Source: Bacillota bacterium (GTDB lineage: Bacteria; Bacillota; UBA4882; UBA8346). From it: 29,883 bases of DNA. Both the position numbers and the translations under genes were made by a program. Under the pieces are notes generated by a model, which did not search any database, had not been told where the DNA came from, and worked only from the letters and a program-made list of their open reading frames with translations. Positions within the stretch are counted from its first letter, which is position 1. Every line of letters begins with the position of its first letter. The DNA is taken from positions 1-29,883 of the forward strand of contig JAEZJQ010000095.1 of the NCBI GenBank assembly GCA_023436305.1, given 5' to 3'. Positions 23,825 through 29,883 of the stretch are shown piece by piece.

Positions 23825-24220
23825 TTATAGAACTTCAGGAGCCAAAGATACTATTTTCATAAAGTTTTTATCACGAAGTTCCCTAGCTACCGGTCCAAAA
23901 ATACGAGTTCCTCTCGGATTCATTTGATCATTAAGAATAACCGCGGCATTATCATCAAACCGGATATATGAGCCATCCGGGCGTTGGGTTTCTTTGGTCG
24001 TGCGAACCACAACCGCTTTGACTACATCCCCTTTTTTCACACTGCCTCCGGCAGCCCCTTTCTTCGCAGCTGAGGGGGGTAGTGCATCCTTAACGACCGC
24101 TATAATTAGGTCTCCAACTCGGGCATAACGCTTTTTAGAGCCGCCTAATACTTTAATACACATAACTTGTTTAGCACCAGAATTGTCAGCCACATTTAAA
24201 AAAGTTTGTGCCTGAATCAC
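23825..24220 (-). CDS. rplN: 50S ribosomal protein L14 with a short internal insertion
   Basis: L14 forms bridges to the small subunit and is the docking site of the silencing factor RsfS. The protein has 131 residues against the usual 122. Most of it is close to the family (VADNSGAKQVMCIKVLGG; NPRGTRIFGPVARELRDKNFMKIVSLAPEVL). The nine extra residues fall at about 47-60, where LPPSAAKKGAAGGSVKKG replaces the usual TPGGVVKKG-like segment. The repeated KKG suggests a small duplication. The start is GTG with AGGAGG 8 bases upstream. It is the first gene of the classical spc operon and is preceded by a gap with a strong hairpin. Confidence 0.95.
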   Translation of the reverse strand: MIQAQTFLNVADNSGAKQVMCIKVLGGSKKRYARVGDLIIAVVKDALPPSAAKKGAAGGSVKKGDVVKAVVVRTTKETQRPDGSYIRFDDNAAVILNDQMNPRGTRIFGPVARELRDKNFMKIVSLAPEVL

Positions 24221-24250
24221 GGTCGATTCCTCCTTTCATGAAACTAGTAT

Positions 24251-24286
24251 CCATCCCGGAACCTTAGAACAAAACTTCCGGGCTGG
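24251..24286 (-). other. Strong stem-loop at the S10/spc operon boundary
   Basis: On the minus strand CCAGCCCGGAA (24286-24276) pairs with TTCCGGGATGG (24261-24251): ten pairs with one G-A mismatch and a 14-base loop. No T-run follows, so it is not a standard terminator. It lies between rpsQ and rplN, the point where the S10 and spc operons meet in other bacteria. It may be a processing or attenuation site. Confidence 0.5.
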
Positions 24287-24311
24287 CTATCGATGATCAC
24301 GTGAACGCTAA

Positions 24312-24569
24312 TTATTTTGCTTTTTCAATGATATTAATTACTCGCCATCTTTTATCTCGACTGATAGGCCTGGTTTCCATGACTTTCACTTTATCGCCCA
24401 CATGACATTCATTGGTTTCATCGTGTGCTTTGAGTTTGGTGGTCATTTTAATAATTCGGCCATACAGTGGATTTTTTACCAAACGTTCCACGGCAACCAC
24501 GACCGTTTTATCCATTTTATCGCTGACTACCAGTCCGATTCGAGTTTTTCTAAGTGAACGATCATCCAT
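24312..24569 (-). CDS. rpsQ: 30S ribosomal protein S17
   Basis: This 16S rRNA-binding OB-fold protein has 85 residues. Family blocks are RKTRIGLVVSDKMDKTVVV and AHDETNECHVGDKVKVMETRPISRDKRWRVI. The start at 24569 (MDDRSLRK) follows GGGAGG; a frame from 24584 adds five residues of the ribosome-binding-site region and is rejected. It follows rpmC. Confidence 0.96.
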   Translation of the reverse strand: MDDRSLRKTRIGLVVSDKMDKTVVVAVERLVKNPLYGRIIKMTTKLKAHDETNECHVGDKVKVMETRPISRDKRWRVINIIEKAK

Positions 24570-24645
24570 TAATATACCTCCCATTTCGTTCCGCGTCTAT
24601 GGGCGAAACCTGATATGCATTGTTCAATGTTTGCCGGTAAACCAG

Positions 24646-24849
24646 TTAAACCGCCCTAATTCCCAATTCCCGTTCACGTAAGATTGTTAAAATTCGGGCG
24701 ATACTGCGGCGCACATCCTTAATGCGCATCGGATTATCCAACTGACCCGTAGCAACTTGAAAACGAAGGTTAAATAACTCTTCTTTAAGACTATTTAGTT
24801 TAAGTTTTAATTCATCATCTGTCATATCTCTAATTTCCTTAGCTTTCAT
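24646..24849 (-). CDS. rpmC: 50S ribosomal protein L29
   Basis: L29 sits at the peptide exit of the large subunit and helps dock chaperones. The protein is 67 residues, mostly two helices, with MKAKEIRDMTDDEL, LKEELFNLRFQVATGQL and ILTILRERELGI. The start at 24849 overlaps the end of rplP by 11 bases. The upstream GTG at 24861 would add four residues absent from the family. Confidence 0.95.
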   Translation of the reverse strand: MKAKEIRDMTDDELKLKLNSLKEELFNLRFQVATGQLDNPMRIKDVRRSIARILTILRERELGIRAV

Positions 24850-25273
24850 TTGCTTCACCACCCGCTTCCTCTCGTTTTATATACTTGCACTTGATCGGAA
24901 GTTTATGTGCAGCTAGAAGAATAGCCTCATGGGCTAATTCCTCTTCCACTCCGGTAACTTCAAAAATAATTCGACCTGGTTTAACTACAGCCACCCAATG
25001 TTCTGGTGAACCCTTTCCGCTTCCCATACGGGTCTCAGCGGGTTTAGCTGTAACCGGTTTGTCTGGGAAAATTTTTACCCATACTTTACCACCCCGTTTA
25101 ATATGACGGGTTAAGGCAATACGCGCGGCTTCAATCTGAACATTGGTAATCCAACCCGGTTCAACCGCTTTCAGACCATAATCGCCTAAATTAAGTTGGG
25201 AACCTTTGATTGCTTTCCCTCTCATTCGCCCGCGCTGGACTTTACGGTGTTTCACTCGCTTTGGAACTAACAT
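24839..25273 (-). CDS. rplP: 50S ribosomal protein L16
   Basis: L16 lies near the A-site tRNA and peptidyl transferase centre. The protein is 144 residues. It begins MLVPKRVKHRKVQRGRMRG and contains TRMGSGKGSPEHWVAVVKPG, the conserved loop. GAGGGG within the end of rpsC serves as its ribosome binding site. It starts one base after the rpsC stop codon. Confidence 0.97.
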   Translation of the reverse strand: MLVPKRVKHRKVQRGRMRGKAIKGSQLNLGDYGLKAVEPGWITNVQIEAARIALTRHIKRGGKVWVKIFPDKPVTAKPAETRMGSGKGSPEHWVAVVKPGRIIFEVTGVEEELAHEAILLAAHKLPIKCKYIKREEAGGEANES

Positions 25274-25274
25274 C

Positions 25275-25940
25275 TTACACGCCCCCCTCAGCTTTAACTA
25301 ACTTCTTTTTGGTTTGGAGGACTTCACCTTTATAAATCCACACCTTTACGCCAATTTTCCCGTAAGTGGTGTTGGCTTCGGCAAAACCATAATCGATGTC
25401 CGCTCTTAAGGTGTGAAGTGGCACTTTACCCTCGCTATAACCTTCGGTTCTAGCAATTTCCGCTCCCATAAGCCGGCCGCTACAAGAGACTTTCACTCCC
25501 AACGCCCCAAATTTCATCGATCTGCCGATCGCTTGTTTCATGGCGCGCCGGAAAGAAGTTCTTCGCTCAAGTTGAAAAGCAATATTTTCCGACACCAATT
25601 GGGCATTTAATTCAGGAGATTTAACTTCAGCAATATTTAACTGAACCTGTTTACCGGAGAATTTTTCGATCTCTTTCCGGATTACTTCGACCTCAGTTCC
25701 CTGCCGACCGATGACCATTCCCGGTCGCGCCGTATGAATGGTAACCTTAACCCGGTTCGCAGCTCTTTCAATTTCAATTTTAGCGATACCCGAAGCGAAA
25801 AGACGCTTTTTTATAAATTTACGGATTTTTTGATCTTCCAGGATTAAATCGGCGTAATCTTTTTTACGAGCAAACCAACGGCCGTCCCAATCCTTGATGA
25901 CTCCGATTCGAAATCCGATTGGATTGACTTTCTGACCCAT
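25275..25940 (-). CDS. rpsC: 30S ribosomal protein S3
   Basis: S3 sits at the mRNA entry channel. The protein is 221 residues. The KH domain carries GMVIGRQG (GxxG at 78-81), and the C-terminal S3 domain includes RRTSFRRAMKQAIGRSMKFGALGVKV and YGKIGVKVWIYKGEVL. GGAGGG precedes the ATG. It lies 2 bases after rplV. Confidence 0.97.
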   Translation of the reverse strand: MGQKVNPIGFRIGVIKDWDGRWFARKKDYADLILEDQKIRKFIKKRLFASGIAKIEIERAANRVKVTIHTARPGMVIGRQGTEVEVIRKEIEKFSGKQVQLNIAEVKSPELNAQLVSENIAFQLERRTSFRRAMKQAIGRSMKFGALGVKVSCSGRLMGAEIARTEGYSEGKVPLHTLRADIDYGFAEANTTYGKIGVKVWIYKGEVLQTKKKLVKAEGGV

Positions 25941-25942
25941 AA

Positions 25943-26281
25943 TTAGCCCTCCTTTTCTGCCACAACAATCGTAATATGGCTGGTACGCTTATGAATCATT
26001 GAAGCCCGGCCCTGTGCCCGCGGCATAAACCGTTTCATGGTTGGACCTTGATCAACATAAGCTTCTGAAACAATTAACCGTTCCCGATTTAATTTGTGGT
26101 TATTTTCAGCATTCGCAACGGCGGAATTTAAAACTTTTTCAATTATTTCCGCTGTAAATCTCGGTATAAATCGTAAAATGGTTTGTGCGTCATTAACCCG
26201 TTTTCCCCTAATTTGATCAATCACCAAACGGGCTTTTCGGGGTGCGATACGTACAAACTTTGCTACCGCTTTCGCCTCCAA
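25943..26281 (-). CDS. rplV: 50S ribosomal protein L22
   Basis: The L22 extended loop lines the exit tunnel. The protein is 112 residues and contains KFVRIAPRKARLVIDQIRGKRV, the tunnel hairpin segment MKRFMPRAQGRASMIHKRTSHI and a short C-terminal end. The start is TTG, with GGGGGG 7 bases upstream. A 99-base gap separates it from rpsS and holds a weak 6-pair hairpin at 26322-26350. Confidence 0.96.
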   Translation of the reverse strand: MEAKAVAKFVRIAPRKARLVIDQIRGKRVNDAQTILRFIPRFTAEIIEKVLNSAVANAENNHKLNRERLIVSEAYVDQGPTMKRFMPRAQGRASMIHKRTSHITIVVAEKEG

Positions 26282-26380
26282 AACAATTCCCCCCTTGCAA
26301 TATCCATGCTTGGTATTCTAACGTATCCTTTAATTAAAACTTATGATACGAAAGAAATGATTCCTTGCAAACAATTACTA

Positions 26381-26668
26381 TTAACCTTTTGCCGCTGTAG
26401 TCTTCTCCGTATGCGAGCCATGGCCCCGGAAGGTACGTGTAGGAGCAAATTCACCCAGTTTATGTCCAACCATATCTTCGGTGATATAAATTGGCACATG
26501 CTTCCGACCATCATGAATTGCCAAAGTATGGCCAACCATTTCCGGAAAAATTGTTGAACTTCGTGCCCAGGTCTTAATGACTCGTTTTTCACCCTTGGCA
26601 TTCATTTCTTCAACTTTTTTGAGAAGACTTGCTTGTACAAAAGGTCCCTTTTTCAAAGATCGTGACAT
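26381..26668 (-). CDS. rpsS: 30S ribosomal protein S19
   Basis: S19 sits in the head of the small subunit with S13. The protein is 95 residues: MSRSLKKGPFVQASLLKKV at the N-terminus, then IKTWARSSTIFPEMVGHTLAIHDGRKHVPIYI (read in parts) and EFAPTRTFRGH near the end. The ribosome binding site is GGAGGAG. It follows rplB. Confidence 0.97.
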   Translation of the reverse strand: MSRSLKKGPFVQASLLKKVEEMNAKGEKRVIKTWARSSTIFPEMVGHTLAIHDGRKHVPIYITEDMVGHKLGEFAPTRTFRGHGSHTEKTTAAKG

Positions 26669-26684
26669 AATTTACTCCTCCCAT

Positions 26685-26703
26685 GCGCATCCTATGGACG
26701 CGC
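26685..26703 (-). other. Stem-loop just ahead of the rpsS ribosome binding site
   Basis: On the minus strand GCGCGTCC pairs with GGATGCGC around the loop ATA: eight pairs, one of them G-U. It ends only a few bases before the GGAGGAG of rpsS. It could affect loading of ribosomes on rpsS or mark a processing site. Confidence 0.45.
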
Positions 26704-26721
26704 CAGAAATGATGCAGGTCT

Positions 26722-27543
26722 CTACGAACGCCGTTTCACAATTAGACGATCCGAGGCCTTATGTTTCCGGGTTCGATGCCCTAAAGCAGGTTTCCCCCAA
26801 GGTGTTACCGGAGCCCGGCCAATCGGTGAACGGCCCTCACCACCACCATGCGGGTGATCGATGGGATTCATAACTACACCACGATTGGCGGGTTTAATTC
26901 CTAACCAGCGTGAACGGCCGGCCTTCCCGATAGAAATATTTTCATACTCTTCATTGCCCACCTGGCCAATGGTAGCCATACAGTCAATTCGGATTAAGCG
27001 CATTTCTCCGGACGGAAGCCGTACGTTTGCGTATTCGCCCTCTTTAGCCATTAATTGCGCGCTAGCTCCGGCGGTTCGCACTAATTGGCCGCCACCGTTT
27101 CTTTTAAGTTCAATGTTATGAATAATTGTACCGACTGGAATATTCGCGAGCGGCAATGCATTGCCGGGTTTAATATCCGATTTGGGCCCGGAAACAACCG
27201 TATCACCAACATTCAATCCAATGGGAGCCAAAATGTAGCGTTTTTCTCCATCAGCGTAATGCAATAATGCAATTCGCGCCGAGCGATTCGGATCGTATTC
27301 GATAGCGTATACTTTCGCTGGAACATCATATTTATCCCGCTTAAAATCGATGATCCGATACATCCGTTTATGCCCACCACCCCGGTGGCGTACCGTTAAC
27401 CTTCCGGATGAATTGCGGCCACCCGATTTTTTTAAAGGTTCCAGCAACGATTTTTCCGGTTGAGTTTTGGTAATCTCCGTAAAGTCGGAGACTGTCATAA
27501 ATCTGCGACCAGGTGAGGTTGGCTGGTATTTTCTTACCGGCAT
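26722..27543 (-). CDS. rplB: 50S ribosomal protein L2
   Basis: L2 is needed for subunit joining and peptidyl transferase activity. The protein is 273 residues. It begins MPVRKYQPTSPGRRFMTV and has RHRGGGHKRMYRIIDF, and near residue 225 the conserved MNPIDHPHGGGEGR. It ends with the basic tail RLIVKRRS. The ribosome binding site is GGAGG. It follows rplW by an 87-base AT-rich gap. Confidence 0.97.
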   Translation of the reverse strand: MPVRKYQPTSPGRRFMTVSDFTEITKTQPEKSLLEPLKKSGGRNSSGRLTVRHRGGGHKRMYRIIDFKRDKYDVPAKVYAIEYDPNRSARIALLHYADGEKRYILAPIGLNVGDTVVSGPKSDIKPGNALPLANIPVGTIIHNIELKRNGGGQLVRTAGASAQLMAKEGEYANVRLPSGEMRLIRIDCMATIGQVGNEEYENISIGKAGRSRWLGIKPANRGVVMNPIDHPHGGGEGRSPIGRAPVTPWGKPALGHRTRKHKASDRLIVKRRS

Positions 27544-27630
27544 TTCCTTACCTCCTATCCATAAGTCTTATTGATTAATTATTTAAATTAAATAGTACGA
27601 TGTTTCTATCCGATTGCTAATTATTTAGAA

Positions 27631-27915
27631 TTAAACACCTTCAAAAAATTCAATCCGGTTGCCTTTTTCTAATGTCACAATCGCTCTTTTCCAACTGGAA
27701 CGGCGGCCTTCATAACGGCCCATTTTCTTTATCTTTCCAAGTAAGTTCAATGTGTTTACCGATTTCACTTTCACTTTAAATATTTCTTCCACAGCGTATT
27801 TAATTTGGGTTTTATTAGCGCGTGGATCCACCATGAAACAATATTTGTTTTGTTCCATTAGCCGGGTAGTTTTCTCAGTGATTATCGGGCGTTTAATTAA
27901 ATTTCTTGCTTCCAT
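27631..27915 (-). CDS. rplW: 50S ribosomal protein L23
   Basis: L23 is at the tunnel exit and docks trigger factor and SRP. The protein is 94 residues, with LIKRPIITEKTTRLMEQNKYCFMV near the N-terminus, VEEIFKVKVKSVNTL and RYEGRRSSWKRAIVTL. Its ATG overlaps the rplD stop codon by one base, so translation is coupled. Confidence 0.96.
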   Translation of the reverse strand: MEARNLIKRPIITEKTTRLMEQNKYCFMVDPRANKTQIKYAVEEIFKVKVKSVNTLNLLGKIKKMGRYEGRRSSWKRAIVTLEKGNRIEFFEGV

Positions 27916-28535
27916 TACGCCAGAGCCTCCTCTACTTTGCCCACAGCCTCTTTGGTAATAATCAGGTGATCATGGGACAAAATATCGTAAACATTCAATC
28001 CATCAGTAACCATTGCTGCTACTCCCGGAATATTGCGCGCTGACTTGAAAACGTTAATATCCGAAACTTCAGTGACGATTAAAGCTTTATCGACTTTTAA
28101 GTTACTAAGGATTTCCACCATTTCCTTGGTTTTCGGCTCAGCGAATTTGATAAAATCTACCACAATAATTTCACCGGATTCAAGCTTAGCGGATAACGCT
28201 GATTTTAATGCTTGACGCCGTACTTTTTTGGGAAGATTATAGTCATAACTCCGCGGGGTTGGGCCAAATACCACACCGCCACCCTTCCAAATCGGTGAAC
28301 GTCTGCTACCATGTCGCGCTTGACCGGTTCCTTTTTGCCGATAAGGTTTCTTTCCACCGCCGCGCACCACGGCACGATTTTTGGCGGCTGATGTCCCTAA
28401 CCGTAACGAAGCCAACTGCATGGTAACAGCTTCATGCAATAAAGGCTTATTGACTTTAACGGCAAAAATATTGTCGTTTAAACTGATTTCATCAACTTTG
28501 GACCCTTGAACATTATAGACAGGTACGGTCGGCAT
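27915..28535 (-). CDS. rplD: 50S ribosomal protein L4
   Basis: The L4 extended loop lines the exit tunnel. In enterobacteria L4 also represses the S10 operon. The protein is 206 residues. The loop segment GGGKKPYRQKGTGQARHG, then RRSPIWKGGGVVFGPTPRSY, is diagnostic. GGAGG precedes the ATG. It lies 30 bases after rplC. Confidence 0.97.
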   Translation of the reverse strand: MPTVPVYNVQGSKVDEISLNDNIFAVKVNKPLLHEAVTMQLASLRLGTSAAKNRAVVRGGGKKPYRQKGTGQARHGSRRSPIWKGGGVVFGPTPRSYDYNLPKKVRRQALKSALSAKLESGEIIVVDFIKFAEPKTKEMVEILSNLKVDKALIVTEVSDINVFKSARNIPGVAAMVTDGLNVYDILSHDHLIITKEAVGKVEEALA

Positions 28536-28565
28536 CTTATCGCCTCCTTTATTTTGAATTCATTA

Positions 28566-29207
28566 TTATTGTTTTTTTGCGTTTTTTACGGTTTCTTTCA
28601 CTACGACATAAGAACCATTGGCTCCCGGTACCGCGCCTTTAATGAGTATTATATTGCGGTTCGGATCTACTTTAACGACTTCCAAGCCTTGAATCGTGGT
28701 TTGGACACCACCCAATCTTCCGGGAAGTCTTCTACCTTTAAATACCCGGGCTGGATCGGTTGCACCCAACGATCCGGTGCGGCGGTGATACATGGAACCA
28801 TGGGCCATAGGCGCCCGGTTAAAATTCCACCGTTTGATTACTCCGGCAAAACCTTTCCCTTTGGAAGTACCGGTAACATCAACATATTCACCTTCACTGA
28901 ATACATCGGCTTTAAGCTCTTGACCCAGATCATAATCATTACCGATATCCAGTCTAATTTCTTTCACGAATTTAAAGTTTTTTCCGTTTCCTGCTTTTCG
29001 GAAATGTCCTTTCATCGGTTTCGTAACCAAGCGTTCTTTCTGTTCACCAAATCCTAACTGAATCGCCTCATAACCATCAGTGGCGGTTGTCTTTTTTTGA
29101 ACTACAACACAGGGGCCGGCCTCAACAACGGTTACCGGAACCGCCCGGCCATCAGAACGAAACACTTGAGTCATACCTACTTTTTTACCTAAAATACCTT
29201 TGGCCAT
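28566..29207 (-). CDS. rplC: 50S ribosomal protein L3
   Basis: L3 is one of the first proteins to assemble on 23S rRNA and reaches towards the peptidyl transferase centre. The protein is 213 residues, beginning MAKGILGKKVGMTQVF. It contains VTGTSKGKGFAGVIKRWNF and APMAHGSMYHRRTGSLG. The start at 29207 fits the family and has GGAGGTGGGG upstream; the frame from 29225 begins inside that site. A long imperfect stem occupies the gap before it. Confidence 0.97.
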   Translation of the reverse strand: MAKGILGKKVGMTQVFRSDGRAVPVTVVEAGPCVVVQKKTTATDGYEAIQLGFGEQKERLVTKPMKGHFRKAGNGKNFKFVKEIRLDIGNDYDLGQELKADVFSEGEYVDVTGTSKGKGFAGVIKRWNFNRAPMAHGSMYHRRTGSLGATDPARVFKGRRLPGRLGGVQTTIQGLEVVKVDPNRNIILIKGAVPGANGSYVVVKETVKNAKKQ

Positions 29208-29223
29208 TTCTTGCCCCACCTCC

Positions 29224-29290
29224 AAACGGAACTACCGAATCAGTCGAATGTAAATAATTTCATATCATAACCAAATCGGTATATCCGTTT
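29224..29290 (-). other. Long imperfect stem spanning the rpsJ-rplC gap
   Basis: On the minus strand AAACGGA-ta-TACCGA (29290-29276) pairs with TCGGTA-gt-TCCGTTT (29238-29224): 7 pairs, a 2x2 internal loop and 6 more pairs, with a 37-base loop. The stem starts at the last base of the rpsJ stop codon and ends exactly before the GGAGG of rplC. The fit to the gap boundaries suggests function. Confidence 0.5.
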
Positions 29291-29598
29291 TATAATTTAA
29301 TCTCAATGTCTACCCCAGCCGGGAGATCCAGTCGCATTAAAGCATCCACTGTTTTGGAACTGGGATCTAAAATATCGATTAACCGTTTATGAGTCCTCAT
29401 TTCAAATTGTTCCCGTGAGTCCTTGTCAATATGGACTGATCGAAGAATGGTATAGATATTCTTTTCAGTCGGAAGTGGAATTGGTCCGGAAACATAAGCT
29501 CCAGTCCTTTTCGCCGTCTCGACAATCTTCTCCGCCGATTGGTCAAGTAATTTATGATCAAACGCTTTAAGACGGATTCTGATCTTCTGAGTGGCCAT
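29290..29598 (-). CDS. rpsJ: 30S ribosomal protein S10
   Basis: S10 is a small-subunit head protein and also NusE in transcription antitermination. The protein is 102 residues, with KIRIRLKAFDHKLLDQSAEKIVETAKRTGA at the N-terminus (read in parts), SGPIPLPTEKNIYTILRSVHIDKDSREQFEMRTHKR and the C-terminal LDLPAGVDIEIKL. GGAGGG precedes the ATG. It is the first gene of the S10 operon, 154 bases after tuf. Confidence 0.97.
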   Translation of the reverse strand: MATQKIRIRLKAFDHKLLDQSAEKIVETAKRTGAYVSGPIPLPTEKNIYTILRSVHIDKDSREQFEMRTHKRLIDILDPSSKTVDALMRLDLPAGVDIEIKL

Positions 29599-29652
29599 AT
29601 ATTTTTTCCCTCCTCTTTTCGCAAAGGCCTAGACATTATTTATCTGCAAGCA

Positions 29653-29691
29653 ATTATTTCTTAATCTCCACAGGGTGATTTATCAAATAAT
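29653..29691 (-). other. Possible structured leader ahead of rpsJ
   Basis: On the minus strand ATTATTT (29691-29685) pairs with AAATAAT (29659-29653). Inside it AATC pairs with GATT, and CC pairs with GG, separated by internal loops. It lies in the tuf-rpsJ gap, where S10-operon leaders are found in other bacteria. The stem is mostly A-T, so support is modest. I see no convincing terminator after tuf. Confidence 0.3.
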
Positions 29692-29752
29692 ATGCCTATC
29701 CTTGTCGCAAACTTTTTCAAAACTCATCAATCATAATTCAACAAAAATTAAT

Positions 29753-29883
29753 TTACTCCAAAATTTTGGTCACAACGCCGGAACCAACAGTACGTCCGCC
29801 TTCACGGATAGCAAAACGGAGTTTTTCTTCCATCGCAATCGGGGTAATTAATTCGATGGTCATCTTTACGTTGTCACCAGGCA
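29753..29883 (-). CDS. tuf: Elongation factor Tu, C-terminal end only (5' part outside window)
   Basis: EF-Tu brings aminoacyl-tRNA to the ribosome. Only the last 42 complete codons are in the window. They read PGDNVKMTIELITPIAM and then FAIREGGRTVGSGVVTKILE before the stop, the conserved end of domain 3. Its place just before rpsJ is the usual one in Bacillota. Confidence 0.97.
   Translation of the reverse strand, partial: PGDNVKMTIELITPIAMEEKLRFAIREGGRTVGSGVVTKILE

Noticed and set aside
27560..27600. AT-only palindrome in the rplW-rplB gap
   Set aside because: Pure A/T pairing is expected by chance in such sequence and would be unstable as RNA.
28506..29057. 183-codon plus-strand frame
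   Set aside because: It is the antisense shadow of rplC and rplD, whose family match is unmistakable.
1..29883. tRNA, rRNA, CRISPR, insertion sequence and phage signals
   Set aside because: No cloverleaf, rRNA segment, spaced direct-repeat array, transposase or terminal inverted repeats were seen on either strand.

Overview
The window is a chromosomal stretch from a bacterium that looks like a member of the Bacillota (Firmicutes), probably an anaerobe of a clostridia-like lineage. The evidence is the gene order tuf-rpsJ...secY-adk-map-KOW protein-infA-rpmJ-rpsM-rpsK-rpsD-rpoA-rplQ-truA, strong GGAGG-type ribosome binding sites, frequent TTG and GTG starts, and zinc-ribbon forms of S14, S4, L24, L36 and adenylate kinase. 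I cannot name the genus from sequence alone. Every supported gene is on the minus strand, so transcription runs from base 29883 towards base 1. No tRNA, rRNA, CRISPR array, insertion sequence or phage gene was seen.

Region 29883-13217 holds the S10, spc and alpha ribosomal operons, fused into one block. It runs from the 3' end of tuf through rpsJ-rplC-rplD-rplW-rplB-rpsS-rplV-rpsC-rplP-rpmC-rpsQ, then rplN-rplX-rplE-rpsZ-rpsH-rplF-rplR-rpsE-rpmD-rplO-secY-adk-map, and then the KOW gene, infA, rpmJ, rpsM, rpsK, rpsD, rpoA and rplQ. Several intercistronic gaps can form clear stem-loops: rpsJ/rplC, rplB/rpsS, rpsQ/rplN, rplE/rpsZ and rpsH/rplF. A few gaps also hold credible internal promoters. 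A good intrinsic terminator closes the block after rplQ. truA follows, but the ecfA-ecfA'-ecfT and rplM-rpsI genes that often sit here in Bacillota are absent.

Region 12021-5992 is a single gene for a 2009-residue exported alpha-2-macroglobulin-like protein with an intact CTEQ thioester motif. It has its own candidate promoter and its own terminator. About 880 bases of AT-rich sequence with no supportable gene follow.

Region 5111-1 is a metabolic operon: GTP-dependent PEP carboxykinase (pckG), then the carboxyltransferase (alpha), gamma, biotin-carrier and beta subunits of a sodium-pumping oxaloacetate decarboxylase. The beta gene is cut by the window edge. Together these could convert PEP to pyruvate through oxaloacetate, conserving energy both as GTP and as a sodium gradient. 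The direction in vivo cannot be read from the sequence.

The most notable items are the giant thioester protein, the pckG-oad operon, a nine-residue insertion in ribosomal protein L14, a KOW-domain gene whose conserved N-terminus lies upstream of any standard start codon, and the set of intercistronic stem-loops. I found no clearly new multi-gene system.
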